Numbered from the stretch's first letter, positions 1 through 10,038 are shown. The stretch: 64,000 nt of DNA from Streptomyces sp. BHT-5-2 (GCF_019774615.1 NZ_CP081497.1:496001-560000); one strand, 5' to 3'. Notes: generated from the letters alone by a model not told the origin. Numbers and translations: made by a program.

Positions 1-361
1 CCGGCAGCGCGCGCAGCGCCAGCGTCACGGGCCCGCCGAGCAGCAGCAGGATCGGCGAAAGCATGCTGATGATCATGTGCTGGACCATGTGGACGCTGAA
101 CATCACCATGCCGTAGTCGTTCAGCTTGGTGCACATCGTCACCGCGACCGTCAGCACGCCCAGCACCCAGGCGACGGTCCGGCCCATCGGCCACGCGTCC
201 CCGCGCCGCCGCAGCCGGACCACCGCCCAGCCGTACAGCAGCAGCGCCAGCAGACAGCCGACCAGGAAGAACGCATCACCGCCGAACGCGAGGCCCCGCC
301 CCAGCGTGAACGGCGGCAGATCCATGTTCATGCCGTCCATGCCGTGCCCGCTGTGATGCAT
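1..361 (-). CDS. Cytochrome c oxidase assembly (CtaG/caa3-type) membrane protein, C-terminal part beyond window
   Basis: Partial gene; only about the first 120 residues are inside the window. The start is rich in His and Met (MHHSGHGMDGMNM), then hydrophobic segments lie at about residues 24-43, 58-77 and 93-120. The third carries the HMVQHM motif followed by SPILLLLGGP. This layout matches the CtaG_caa3 family of copper-related oxidase assembly proteins in the plasma membrane. The His/Met-rich N terminus could bind copper; that is inference. It lies downstream of pfkA on the same strand, separated by a strong terminator, so it is probably transcribed separately. Family assignment is good; the exact role is not shown by the sequence. 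Confidence 0.75.
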   Translation of the reverse strand, partial: MHHSGHGMDGMNMDLPPFTLGRGLAFGGDAFFLVGCLLALLLYGWAVVRLRRRGDAWPMGRTVAWVLGVLTVAVTMCTKLNDYGMVMFSVHMVQHMIISMLSPILLLLGGPVTLALRALP

Positions 362-404
362 CCGCTCGCTCCTGATTCGTACCAATGCTCCGGCGACAAG
401 CGTA

Positions 405-442
405 GAGGCGCCCCCGGCCGGTGGAGCGGCCGGGGGCGCCTC
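405..442 (-). terminator. Rho-independent-type hairpin after pfkA
   Basis: A perfect 16-bp stem (405-420 with 427-442) closes a 6-nt loop. It begins 36 bases past the pfkA stop on the minus strand and precedes the CtaG-like start at 361. There is no clear U tract, as is common in Streptomyces. Confidence 0.8.
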
Positions 443-477
443 CGACGGGGAAACCCCGCGGGCGGGCTATCGACGGA

Positions 478-1503
478 TCACAGCACGCACTCGGCCTCGT
501 CGTAGCGCTCGGCGGGCACCGTCTTCAGGCTCGCCACCGCCTCGGCGAGCGGCACCAGCGTGATGTCCGTGCCGCGCAGCGCGGTCATCATCCCGAACTC
601 CCCGCGGTGCGCGGCCTCCACCGCGTGCCAGCCGAATCGGGTGGCCAGCACCCGGTCGTACGCGGTGGGCGTACCGCCGCGTTGGACGTGGCCGAGGATG
701 ACCGGGCGGGCCTCCTTGCCGAGCCGCCGCTCCAGCTCCACCGACAGCTGCCGGGCGACCCCGGCGAACCGCTCGTGCCCGTACACGTCGGTGCCGCCCT
801 CGTCGAAGGCCATGGTGCCCTCGCGCGGCTTGGCGCCCTCGGCGACCACCACGATCGCGAACTTCTTGCCGGCCTCGAAGCGTTCGCCGACCCGCGCCGT
901 CAGCTCCGCGATGTCGAACGGCCGCTCCGGCACCACGATCGCGTGCGCGCCGGCCGCCATCCCCGAGTGCAGCGCGATCCATCCGGTGTGCCGCCCCATC
1001 ACCTCGACGATCATCACCCGCTGGTGCGACTCCGCGGTGGTCTTGAGCCGGTCCAGTGCCTCGGTCGCCACCCCCACCGCGGTGTCGAAGCCGAACGTCA
1101 CGTCGGTGACGGCGATGTCGTTGTCGATGGTCTTCGGCACGCCGACGATCGGCAGCCCGGCGTCCGACAGCAGCCGGGCCGCCTTCAGCGTGCCCTCGCC
1201 GCCGATCGGGATGATCGCGTCGAGGCCCAGCTCGGCGACATGGCCGCGGGCGCGCTCGACGCCGTCCCGCAGATGGGCGGGCTGCACCCGCGAAGAACCG
1301 AGGATGGTGCCGCCGCGGGCCAGGATGCCGCCGACGGCGTCCAGGTCGAGCTTGCGGTAATCGCACTCCAGCAGGCCCTTCCAGCCGTCCACGAAGCCGA
1401 TCACCTCGTCCCCGTGATCGGCGGTGGCGCGGTGGACGACGGACCGGATGACGGCGTTCAGACCGGGGCAGTCGCCGCCGGAGGTGAGGACACCAATACG
1501 CAT
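478..1503 (-). CDS. pfkA: ATP-dependent 6-phosphofructokinase
   Basis: 341 residues, cytoplasmic; phosphorylates fructose 6-phosphate to the 1,6-bisphosphate in glycolysis. The start MRIGVLTSGGDCPG is chosen because the glycine-rich nucleotide loop must sit near the N terminus; a start nine codons upstream is possible. GGEGT occurs at 101-105 and PKTIDND at 123-129. Thus Gly104 is present, as in ATP-using enzymes, while position 124 is Lys, as in pyrophosphate-using ones. That Gly104/Lys124 mix is, to my knowledge, usual for actinomycete enzymes shown to use ATP. Asp127 and Asp129 fit the catalytic pair. Streptomycetes usually carry several pfkA paralogues, so this need not be the main glycolytic copy. 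The gene is a single unit with its own terminator. Confidence 0.93.
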   Translation of the reverse strand: MRIGVLTSGGDCPGLNAVIRSVVHRATADHGDEVIGFVDGWKGLLECDYRKLDLDAVGGILARGGTILGSSRVQPAHLRDGVERARGHVAELGLDAIIPIGGEGTLKAARLLSDAGLPIVGVPKTIDNDIAVTDVTFGFDTAVGVATEALDRLKTTAESHQRVMIVEVMGRHTGWIALHSGMAAGAHAIVVPERPFDIAELTARVGERFEAGKKFAIVVVAEGAKPREGTMAFDEGGTDVYGHERFAGVARQLSVELERRLGKEARPVILGHVQRGGTPTAYDRVLATRFGWHAVEAAHRGEFGMMTALRGTDITLVPLAEAVASLKTVPAERYDEAECVL

Positions 1504-1633
1504 TGCTCGTAGAAACCCATCGCAACTCAACCGGATGCCCGGACCCCGTCGTCCGGTTGGATGGCCCTCAGCCTACAAGCGCGCGGCGCCCCGGCACACG
1601 AGCGCCCGCAGTGCGGACACCTGCGCACGGGAA

Positions 1634-1670
1634 ACGGCCGGATCCGGGCCGTGGGCCCCGATCCGGCCGT
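1634..1670 (-). terminator. Hairpin downstream of murT-gatD
   Basis: An 11-bp perfect stem, 1634-1644 paired with 1660-1670, lies 15 bases beyond the gatD stop (minus strand) and upstream of pfkA. It separates the two transcription units. Confidence 0.7.
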
Positions 1671-1684
1671 CTGCGCGCGGGCCG

Positions 1685-2413
1685 TCAGGCGCTCTGCGTC
1701 GCCGCCGCGATCCGCTCCTGGCGCAGCGCCTCGTACCACCGGTCGTCGGCCGGCGGCAGTGCGTTGACGTCCAGCGCCAGCTTGATCAGCATGTCCGCGA
1801 TATGCGGGTTGCGGGCCATCACCGGGCCGTGCATGTACGTCCCGAAGACGGTCTCGTTCCACGCGCCCTCGTAGCCGTCGCCGACGCCGTTGCCGTTGCC
1901 GAAGCGGACCTTGGCGAACGGCCGGGCCCGCTGCCCCAGGTGCGTGACGCCCTGGTGGTTCTCGAAGCCGGTCAGCGGCGGCAGCCCCAGCTGCGAGTCG
2001 ATGTCGGCCAGTACGTCGCCGACGCACCGCTCGCCCTCGCCCCGGGTGCTGACCACGTCGAGCAGCCCCAGGCCCTGCTGCCGCTCGCCGAGGTCGTTGA
2101 TGAACTCGTGGCCCAGGATCTGGTAGCCGGCGCACACCGAGAAGACGATCGCGCCGTTGGAGACCGCGCGATCCAGGCCGCCGTCGCGGATCAGCCGCTC
2201 GGCCGCCAGCCGCTGCGGGCGGTCCTCGCCGCCGCCGATCAGGTAGATGTCCCCGGAGGTGGGGATCTGCTGGTCGGACCGGACGTCCAGGCGCTGGACG
2301 TCCAGGCCGCGCTGCCGCGCCCGCCGTTCCACCACCAGGACGTTGCCCTGGTCGCCGTAGGTGCTCAGCAGGTCCGGGTAGATCCACACCACGCGGAGGC
2401 TGTTGTCACTCAT
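1685..2413 (-). CDS. gatD: Lipid II isoglutaminyl synthase, glutamine amidotransferase subunit GatD
   Basis: 242 residues. GatD releases ammonia from glutamine and passes it to MurT, which amidates the D-glutamate of lipid II to D-isoglutamine at the cytoplasmic membrane face. The class I amidotransferase (CobB/CobQ-like) fold is shown by the nucleophile motif FSVCAGYQILG with Cys94 and by GTYMHGP with His195. ATG at 2411-2413 has AAGGA about 12 bases upstream. It lies 38 bases downstream of murT on the same strand, the conserved two-gene arrangement in Gram-positive bacteria. MurT/GatD are essential where tested in other species. Confidence 0.95.
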   Translation of the reverse strand: MSDNSLRVVWIYPDLLSTYGDQGNVLVVERRARQRGLDVQRLDVRSDQQIPTSGDIYLIGGGEDRPQRLAAERLIRDGGLDRAVSNGAIVFSVCAGYQILGHEFINDLGERQQGLGLLDVVSTRGEGERCVGDVLADIDSQLGLPPLTGFENHQGVTHLGQRARPFAKVRFGNGNGVGDGYEGAWNETVFGTYMHGPVMARNPHIADMLIKLALDVNALPPADDRWYEALRQERIAAATQSA

Positions 2414-2451
2414 GCTCGCTCGTCCTTGTCCGTGTCGTCCGTGGACCGCAG

Positions 2452-3690
2452 TCAGTTGCCCACGCGGCGGCGCAGGTCCTGGAAGGCCGTGTAGTTGGCG
2501 ATGACCTCGATCCGTCCGCCCGGCGCCAGCCGCACGGCCTCGTCGAGGGTCTCGCACACCTGGAAGTCGAGCCCGGCGACCTCCAGGCGCACCGCGAGGT
2601 CCAGCCGGCGGTCGCCCAGCACGAAGATCGGGTGCCCGGCCAGCCGGGTGTAGTCCACGTCCCACAGCCAGGACGTGTCGGTGCCGTCCGCACCGCGCGC
2701 GTTCACGGACATGATCACCGGGGTCGGCGGCCCGTCGATCAGCGAGAAGGTCTCCAGCCAGCCGGCCGGGTTCTTGGCCAGCAGCAGGCGCAGCTCGCGC
2801 TCCTGGAAGGAGACCACGTCGTAGCGCCCGGCCACCGCCTGCACCGAGTACATCCGCTCCAGGGCGACCTGCGGCGGCACCCCGAAGGCGGCCGCGACCG
2901 CGGCGGAGGTGGTGGCGTTGGCCTTGTTGGCGCGGCCCGGCAGCTGGAGCTTGATCGGCCACGCGCTGCCGTGCGGGTCCAGGACGTGGTCGCCGGAGAG
3001 CGCCCAGCTGGGCGTCGGCCGGCGGAAACCGCACTCGGCGCAGAACCAGTCGTCGCCCGGCCGCTGCATCACACCGCCGCACGAGGGGCAGGACCAGGCG
3101 TCGTCCTTCCACTCCTGGCCGGCGGCGACCCACACCACGTTGGCCGACGACGAGGCCGCCCAGACGATCAGCGGGTCGTCGGCGTTGGCGACGATCAGCG
3201 CCTTGGAGCCGGACAGGCCCTCCCGCCAGCGCTCGGCCAGCATCCGGGTCTCGGCGGCCCGGTCGAGCTGGTCCCGGGAGAGGTTCAACAGCGCTATGGC
3301 CCTGGGCGTGACGTCCCGGGCCACCGTGGCGAGGTACTTCTCGTCCACCTCGATGACGCCGAACTTGGCGTCCGAGCCGCCGGCCAACGCCGAGGTGATG
3401 CCCGCGGGCATGTTGGCACCCAGCGCGTTGGACACCACCGGGCCGCTGGCCCGCAGTGCCTCGGCGATCAGCCGGGTGGTGGTCGTCTTGCCGTTGGTGG
3501 CGGACACCAGGACCACGTCCAGGTGCCTGGCCAGCGAGGCCAGCAGGTCGGGGTCGAGCTTGAGCGCCACCCGGCCGCCGATCACCGATCCGCTGCCCCG
3601 GCCCGCCGCCCGCGACACCGCTGCCGCGGCCTTGCCGGCCGTCACCGCCAGCTTCGCCCGCGGCGACAGCGGCTCCGTGTTGCCTGCCAT
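2452..3690 (-). CDS. murT: Lipid II isoglutaminyl synthase, Mur-ligase-like subunit MurT
   Basis: 412 residues. The Mur ligase fold is shown by the ATP-binding loop ATNGKTTTT (GKTTTT at 67-72). A Cys4 zinc ribbon is inserted in the central domain (Cys201, Cys204, Cys217, Cys220), as is typical of MurT and absent from MurC-F. The C-terminal MurT-specific domain (DUF1727) follows. The start MAGNTEPLSP has an AAGGAGGAGC ribosome site, which decides against an in-frame ATG ten codons earlier. It partners with GatD directly downstream. Peptide deformylase is divergent and starts 190 bases away. Confidence 0.95.
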   Translation of the reverse strand: MAGNTEPLSPRAKLAVTAGKAAAAVSRAAGRGSGSVIGGRVALKLDPDLLASLARHLDVVLVSATNGKTTTTRLIAEALRASGPVVSNALGANMPAGITSALAGGSDAKFGVIEVDEKYLATVARDVTPRAIALLNLSRDQLDRAAETRMLAERWREGLSGSKALIVANADDPLIVWAASSSANVVWVAAGQEWKDDAWSCPSCGGVMQRPGDDWFCAECGFRRPTPSWALSGDHVLDPHGSAWPIKLQLPGRANKANATTSAAVAAAFGVPPQVALERMYSVQAVAGRYDVVSFQERELRLLLAKNPAGWLETFSLIDGPPTPVIMSVNARGADGTDTSWLWDVDYTRLAGHPIFVLGDRRLDLAVRLEVAGLDFQVCETLDEAVRLAPGGRIEVIANYTAFQDLRRRVGN

Positions 3691-3868
3691 CGTCCTAGCT
3701 CCTCCTTGCATCCGGCGCACTCCTGCCCTGGCTGGGGCTGCCGTGAGATTGCGCCTCCTCCGCGGTCGCCGACCGGCCGGAGGCTTCGGTCGGGGATCAG
3801 CCTATCGAGATCCGGCGGCCGGCCCGAACTCCGCCACCTGTGTGACGCCCTCAGGAACGCCCGGCCCG

Positions 3869-3881
3869 TACCCTGGGCCCA
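3869..3881 (+). promoter_or_regulatory. -10 element of a leaderless def transcript
   Basis: TACCCT at 3869-3874 lies six bases before the def ATG at 3881, with no ribosome-binding site. TANNNT-N6-ATG is the classical leaderless start of actinomycetes, with transcription beginning at the A of ATG. This also supports the chosen start. Confidence 0.6.
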
Positions 3882-4450
3882 TGCGCCACCGCACCATCCC
3901 CGGCAGCTCCGGCCGCCCCCGCCCGCTGCGTCTGTACGGCGATCCGGTCCTCACCCGCCCCTGTGCGGAGGTCACCGCCTTCGACGGCGAACTGGCCGCG
4001 CTGGTCGAGGACATGTTCGCGACGATGTACGCCGCGAACGGCGTGGGCCTGGCCGCCAACCAGGTCGGCGTCCCGCTGCGGGTGTTCGTCTACGACTGCC
4101 CCGACGACGAGGAGCGCCGGCATCTGGGGCACCTGGTAAACCCCCGGCTCGTCGAGGCGGACGGGCCGGTGGTCCGCGGGCCCGAGGGCTGCCTCTCGCT
4201 GCCCGGTATCGAGGCGGGCACCCCGCGTCACGACCACGCCGTGGTGACCGGGTTCGACCTCACCGGCGCACCGGTGACGGTGGCCGGCACCGGGTTCTTC
4301 GCCCGCTGCCTCCAGCACGAGTGCGACCACCTCGGCGGCGGCCTCTACGTCGACCGCCTCACCGGCCTGCGCCGCCGCCGGGCGCTGCGCGCCGCGGCCC
4401 GGGCCCCGTGGGCGGCGGCGTCCGACGACCGGGCGGCGACCCCGGCCTGA
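3881..4450 (+). CDS. def: Peptide deformylase
   Basis: 189 residues; removes the formyl group from N-terminal methionine of nascent proteins, using a metal ion. All three signature motifs are visible: GVGLAANQVG at 54-63, EGCLSLPG at 102-109 (metal ligand Cys104) and QHECDHLGG with the HExxH-type HECDH at 146-150. The C terminus is an Arg/Ala-rich tail. The start at 3881 is supported by the leaderless promoter pattern; the open frame continues far upstream but without homology. It is a single gene between divergent murT and convergent tetR. Streptomycetes often carry more than one def, so this may not be the only copy. Confidence 0.93.
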   Translation: MRHRTIPGSSGRPRPLRLYGDPVLTRPCAEVTAFDGELAALVEDMFATMYAANGVGLAANQVGVPLRVFVYDCPDDEERRHLGHLVNPRLVEADGPVVRGPEGCLSLPGIEAGTPRHDHAVVTGFDLTGAPVTVAGTGFFARCLQHECDHLGGGLYVDRLTGLRRRRALRAAARAPWAAASDDRAATPA

Positions 4451-4460
4451 CGCCGCCCGC

Positions 4461-4487
4461 GCGGTTCCCGAGACCGTCGGGAACCGC
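4461..4487. terminator. Bidirectional hairpin between def and tetR
   Basis: An 11-bp perfect stem (4461-4471 with 4477-4487) with a 5-nt loop fills the 47-base gap between the convergent genes, so it probably ends both transcripts. Confidence 0.75.
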
Positions 4488-4497
4488 GGCCGTCGGT

Positions 4498-5184
4498 TCA
4501 GAATCCGGGGCCGTCGGCGAGGTCCGTGACGGTGGCCAGCTGGCCCCACAGCAGATCGGTGAGATGGCGCACCAACTGCTCACGGGAGCAGGGGCGTTCG
4601 CGCAACCACCAGTCGCCGGCCGCGTGCATCATGCCGACGATGCCGTGCCCCCACACCCGGGCCCGCTCCTCGCCGTCCGGCCCCAGGTCGAGCCGTTCGG
4701 AGATGACCTTGGCCAGTTCCTCGCCGAGCCGGCGCAGCAGGGGCGCGGAGTGCCGGCCGACGTCGAAGCCGGACTCCGAGGGGATGTCCTCGTCGGCGGG
4801 GTGCATCAGGAAGCGGTATACCTGCGGCCGGGCCTCGATGGCGACCAGATACGCGTCGAGGGTGGCCTCGACCCGCTCCCGGCGCAGGGCCTGGGCGTCC
4901 AGAGCGGCCCGGAGGTTGGCCAGCAGGGCGTCGGTGTGCCGGACGGCGAGGGCGCGGTAGAGGCCGCCCTTGTCGCCGAAGTGCCGGTAGAGGATCGGCT
5001 TGGTGATCCCGGCCTCGGCGGCGATCGCGTTCATCGACGCGCCTGGGCCGTCGCGCAACACGATGCGCTCGGCCGCCTCCAGCAGCTCCCGCCGTCTGCG
5101 TTCGGTCGCGGTCTGCTGCCGGTCGCCCCCGTCGGCGCCTGGCTGCTCCGTGCCGTTCTGTCCGGTGCTGTCGATGCTGTCCAT
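4498..5184 (-). CDS. TetR-family transcriptional regulator
   Basis: 228 residues. The N-terminal helix-turn-helix lies at about 30-75 (RRRELLEAAERIVL, then GITKPILYRHFGDKGGLYRAL). The C-terminal part (about 90-220) is a TetR_C ligand domain with WGHGIVGMMHAAGDWWL. The start MDSIDSTG has GGGGAG upstream; longer frames lack homology. It is divergent from the acyl-CoA dehydrogenase and the shared 178-base region holds two palindromes. By analogy with FadR-like TetR repressors of fatty-acid genes, it probably represses the dehydrogenase (and itself) until an acyl-CoA binds. The ligand is not visible from sequence. Confidence 0.88.
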   Translation of the reverse strand: MDSIDSTGQNGTEQPGADGGDRQQTATERRRRELLEAAERIVLRDGPGASMNAIAAEAGITKPILYRHFGDKGGLYRALAVRHTDALLANLRAALDAQALRRERVEATLDAYLVAIEARPQVYRFLMHPADEDIPSESGFDVGRHSAPLLRRLGEELAKVISERLDLGPDGEERARVWGHGIVGMMHAAGDWWLRERPCSREQLVRHLTDLLWGQLATVTDLADGPGF

Positions 5185-5285
5185 GGTCGTGCTCCCCACC
5201 CTTGTGAATCCGTGGCGCTCGCGCAACGTAACACCCGGACTCGCCTGGTCCCGAACTCCGCGGCCAAATCGGCGTCCGGGAGGAG

Positions 5286-5333
5286 TTGACATCCATTACT
5301 GGCGAGTAACACACTTCGGTTACCGGAAGTAAC
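5286..5333 (+). promoter_or_regulatory. Promoter with two palindromic operators upstream of acyl-CoA dehydrogenase
   Basis: TTGACA at 5286-5291 looks like a -35 element. TTACT-N4-AGTAA (5296-5309) sits just downstream of it, where a repressor would block RNA polymerase. GTTAC-N5-GTAAC (5319-5333) follows ten bases later. Both contain a TTAC/GTAA core. They are the natural candidate sites for the divergent TetR protein. Confidence 0.6.
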
Positions 5334-5362
5334 GGCTGGCTGTACGCACCACTGGAGGGGAC

Positions 5363-6586
5363 ATGGCCGAGTTCACCATGGAACTCAACGACGAGCAGAA
5401 GGAAGTCCGTGACTGGATTCACGGCTTCGCCGCGGACGTCATGCGCCCTGCCGCCGCCGAGTGGGACGAGCGCGAGGAGACCCCCTGGCCGGTGATCCAG
5501 GAGGCCGCCAAGATCGGCCTGTACTCCCTCGACTTCTACGCCCAGCAGTTCTTCGACCCCACCGGCCTCGGCATCCCGATGGCCATGGAGGAGCTGTTCT
5601 GGGGCGACGCCGGCATCGCGCTGTCCATCGTGGGCACCGGCCTCGCCGCCGTCGGCGTCCTGGCCAACGGCACCGAGGAGCAGATCGGCACCTGGGTCCC
5701 GCAGATGTACGGCGACGCCACGGACGTCAAGGTCGCCGCCTTCTGCTCCTCCGAGCCGGACGCCGGCTCCGACGTCGCCTCGATGCGCACCCGCGCCGTC
5801 TACGACGAGGCCAAGGACGAGTGGGTGCTCAACGGCACCAAGACCTGGGCGACCAACGGCGGGATCGCCAACGTCCATGTGGTGGTCGCCGTGGTGGACC
5901 CTGAGCTGGGCTCCAAGGGGCACGCCTCCTTCATCGTCCCGCCGAACACCCCCGGCCTCTCCCAGGGCCAGAAGTTCAAGAAGCACGGCATCCGCGCCTC
6001 GCACACCGCCGAGGTCGTGCTGGAGAACGTCCGGGTCCCCGGCCACTGCCTGCTCGGCGGCAAGGACAAGCTCGACGAGCGACTGGCCCGCTCCCGCGAG
6101 CGCGCCAAGGGCGGCGAGCGTGTGAAGAACGCCGCGATGGCCACCTTCGAGGCGTCCCGCCCGGCCGTCGGCGCGATGGCGGTGGGCACCGCCCGCGCGG
6201 CGTACGAGGAGGCCCTGGAGTACGCCAAGACCCGCGAGCAGTTCGGCCGCCCGATCATCGACAATCAGGGCGTCGCCTTCCAACTCGCCGATATGCGCAC
6301 CCAGATCGACGCCGCCCGCCTGCTGGTATGGCGCGCCTCCTGGATGGCGACCACGGGAAAGAAGTTCGAGCACGCCGAGGGCTCGATGTCGAAGCTCTTC
6401 GCCAGTGAGACGGCCAAGAAGGTCACTGCCCAGGCGATCCAGATATTCGGCGGCAACGGCTTCACCCGCGAGTACCCGGTCGAGCGCATGCACCGTGACG
6501 CCGCCATCTACACCATTTTTGAGGGCACCAGCGAGATCCAGCGGCTGGTCATCGCCCGGACGCTGTCGGGGATGCCGATCCGCTGA
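5363..6586 (+). CDS. Acyl-CoA dehydrogenase
   Basis: 407 residues, the normal length for the four-domain FAD flavoprotein family that performs the first oxidation of fatty-acid beta-oxidation or of branched acyl-CoAs. Visible features are AFCSSEPDAGSD and NGTKTWATNG (FAD/substrate region, about 135-165), the TREQFGRPI helix and the C-terminal YTIFEGTSEIQRLVIAR, which contains the Glu-Gly loop of the catalytic base. ATG at 5363 has GGAGGGG six bases upstream. It is a single gene under the divergent TetR regulator, followed by a hairpin terminator. Chain-length specificity cannot be told. Confidence 0.92.
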   Translation: MAEFTMELNDEQKEVRDWIHGFAADVMRPAAAEWDEREETPWPVIQEAAKIGLYSLDFYAQQFFDPTGLGIPMAMEELFWGDAGIALSIVGTGLAAVGVLANGTEEQIGTWVPQMYGDATDVKVAAFCSSEPDAGSDVASMRTRAVYDEAKDEWVLNGTKTWATNGGIANVHVVVAVVDPELGSKGHASFIVPPNTPGLSQGQKFKKHGIRASHTAEVVLENVRVPGHCLLGGKDKLDERLARSRERAKGGERVKNAAMATFEASRPAVGAMAVGTARAAYEEALEYAKTREQFGRPIIDNQGVAFQLADMRTQIDAARLLVWRASWMATTGKKFEHAEGSMSKLFASETAKKVTAQAIQIFGGNGFTREYPVERMHRDAAIYTIFEGTSEIQRLVIARTLSGMPIR

Positions 6587-6624
6587 CGGGGAATTCCCGC
6601 CGGACTGCTTAGCCGGCTCGCCAC

Positions 6625-6658
6625 GGAGGGCGCCGCTCCTTATCGGACGGCGCCTTTC
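6625..6658 (+). terminator. Terminator after acyl-CoA dehydrogenase
   Basis: GGCGCCG (6629-6635) pairs with CGGCGCC (6648-6654), extended by four AU/GU/GC pairs, and is followed by TTTCGT. It lies 38 bases past the stop. The remaining stretch to 6919 shows nothing else that I can support. Confidence 0.6.
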
Positions 6659-6919
6659 GTGCGGTTTCGTGCATGGTTTCCCGAGCCGTTTCGGGCATCG
6701 TTTCCCGCCCCATTTCGCGAACGGCGGAGGGCCGATATCCAGGTGGCGGAATCCCGGCGTCGCCGGAGGGCGGCCGGGCACCTTACGTGGGGTCGCGTCG
6801 GGCCGCCACCGGTAGCACCCGGTCAAACCGCCGAGCGGGTGAAACATGGCGTGATGGCCGGGGATTGGTGGCATGAATTTCCACGTCCTAGCGACCCCGA
6901 CGATATTTCGGAGCACAGC

Positions 6920-7234
6920 ATGCGTATGCGCACCGCGCTCACCGCCGCCGCACTTGTGTGTTCGGCCGCTTTCCTCGGTTCCGCCGGCACCGCCGTCGCC
7001 GACGATGAATGGGGCGGCGTGATGAACGCGTCCACCATGAACTTCCAGGACGTCAACAACGACAATGCCGGCTATCGCTGGGCTTTCGGTGACGACGGCT
7101 CGGACCACGGTGAGCACCACGGCGACCAGGGCAAGGAAGGCAAGGAAGGCAAGGGGGGCAAGGAAGCCAAGGGCGGCGGCAAGGAAGGAAAGGGCCAGGG
7201 CCACTCGGAGAACAGTCCGGAGCAGGTCCAGTAA
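6920..7234 (+). CDS. Small secreted Lys/Glu/Gly-rich protein
   Basis: 104 residues. It begins with a clear signal peptide (MRMRTALTAAALVCSAAFLGSAG, predicted cleavage near AVADD at about 28). The mature part has an acidic, Asn-rich stretch followed by a low-complexity tail of repeated KEGKEGK/GGKEAKGGGK units. A second in-frame ATG two codons later is an equally possible start. No family is recognised. It is a monocistronic gene bounded by terminators. The charged repeat tail suggests an extracellular or wall-associated disordered protein; function unknown. Confidence 0.7.
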   Translation: MRMRTALTAAALVCSAAFLGSAGTAVADDEWGGVMNASTMNFQDVNNDNAGYRWAFGDDGSDHGEHHGDQGKEGKEGKGGKEAKGGGKEGKGQGHSENSPEQVQ

Positions 7235-7246
7235 AACCCTCCGGAT

Positions 7247-7286
7247 CCCGCCCCTCCTTCGGCCCGCACGCCGAAGGAGGGGCGGG
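7247..7286 (+). terminator. Strong terminator after the small secreted protein
   Basis: A perfect 16-bp stem (7247-7262 with 7271-7286) closes an 8-nt loop, 12 bases past the stop codon. Confidence 0.85.
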
Positions 7287-7524
7287 GTGTTTCCGTCGTC
7301 CGGGTACCGCCGCGAATAACGACTCGGCGGCACGGAAGCCAGATCTGAATTCGGGGGAGGTGCCGGCGCGCGGCCGGCGGCCGGGGTTTCCGCGGTGTCC
7401 CGCCAGAAAGGCCGGAATTCGGCCGACGGGTCTGTCGCGTCGGCCCGGGGGCGCGTCGCGGTGGGGGAACAGTGGCCGGAGAGCGGGGCCGGGCGGGTGC
7501 CCCGGCCCGTGCTCCGGCGTGTGC

Positions 7525-7698
7525 TCAGTCCCGGCCGTCGCGCGGGGCGAAGTGCAGCAGCCGGTCGGCTTCCCGCTGGGTCTCCTGCGCGACGCGGCGG
7601 CTCTCGGCGACCACATCGCCGTGTTTCGAGACCAGGCTCTCGTAGATCGGTGAACCGCTCGCCGGGGCGGGTGCGGGGGCTGGGACGGGGGCGGGCAT
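7525..7698 (-). CDS. Small hypothetical protein, 57 residues, Ala-Pro-rich N terminus
   Basis: An ORF of 57 codons begins with ATG at 7698, preceded by AGGAGTG six bases upstream, a good ribosome site. The first 13 residues are alternating Pro/Ala (MPAPVPAPAP...). Then comes a predicted amphipathic helix from IYESLVSKHG through AQETQREADR, ending in LLHFAPRDGRD. No family is recognised. The codon pattern (GC at third positions) and the ribosome site argue it is real. It stands alone between a terminator and the gcl upstream region, so context gives no function. Confidence 0.55.
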   Translation of the reverse strand: MPAPVPAPAPAPASGSPIYESLVSKHGDVVAESRRVAQETQREADRLLHFAPRDGRD

Positions 7699-8162
7699 CG
7701 GTCACTCCTGAAAATCGGTTAGGCAACGGCGGCAGCCGGGTACGGCGCGCGCCGGCGCCCGACTACCCAACCACGTCGAGCGCATCCCTCGCCTCGTATG
7801 TGATCAGTTCCACGTCCGATCGGTGAGACGGCGATGCCTGAAGGGCGGTCACGGCTCCCGGGGTATCGGGGCGTTCGCCAGCGTTTTTCGCGTTACGCCG
7901 GATCTGTGCCCGCCTGAAGCTGACGCAGCGTCAATTGCCGGGCAGGGGGCGGGTGTCGGCGTGGATGCGCCGGTGCGCCTGCCGCCGGGCCCCCGCCGCG
8001 GATGTCGGACCCCCTCTCTCGGGTCGCCGTTCGCCCGGTTCGATGCGTCGCGTGCCGGGCGGTCTTCGGGCGTGCGGTTTCCGTGCCTCCGCGGCCCCGT
8101 CTCATGGCGGGCTCGCGTCGAGGGCGCCCCTTGACGGGCCGGGGGACTCGCTCTACGTTCAC
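7699..8162. other. Non-coding stretch upstream of gcl with one palindrome
   Basis: No convincing gene is present here. The only sharp signal is TGACG-CAG-CGTCA at 7921-7933, a perfect 5-bp inverted repeat that resembles the one before the hydrogenase large subunit (24479-24491). It is about 325 bases upstream of gcl. Confidence 0.4.
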
Positions 8163-8199
8163 TTCCATAAAGCAAAACATTGATTCCATGATGCGGAAT
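8163..8199 (+). promoter_or_regulatory. Probable operator pair for gcl (TTCC-N7-GGAA type)
   Basis: ATTCC-N7-GGAAT at 8183-8199 is a perfect inverted repeat ending 57 bases before gcl. A degenerate copy, TTCC-ATAAAGC-AAAA at 8163-8177, lies exactly 21 bases upstream of the matching TTCC, about two helical turns. IclR-family AllR controls gcl and purine-degradation genes in streptomycetes; this may be its site, but that is inference. Confidence 0.5.
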
Positions 8200-8256
8200 T
8201 CAGCGCCGGCCGCTTAGGTCGGACATGCCCGTGACAGGTCGACGCAGGAGTACTCG

Positions 8257-10038
<1,782 letters not shown>

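Noticed and set aside
4580..7726. 1048-codon open frame on the minus strand
   Set aside because: Antisense shadow of the acyl-CoA dehydrogenase and its neighbours; low-complexity Arg/Gly/His composition and no domain.
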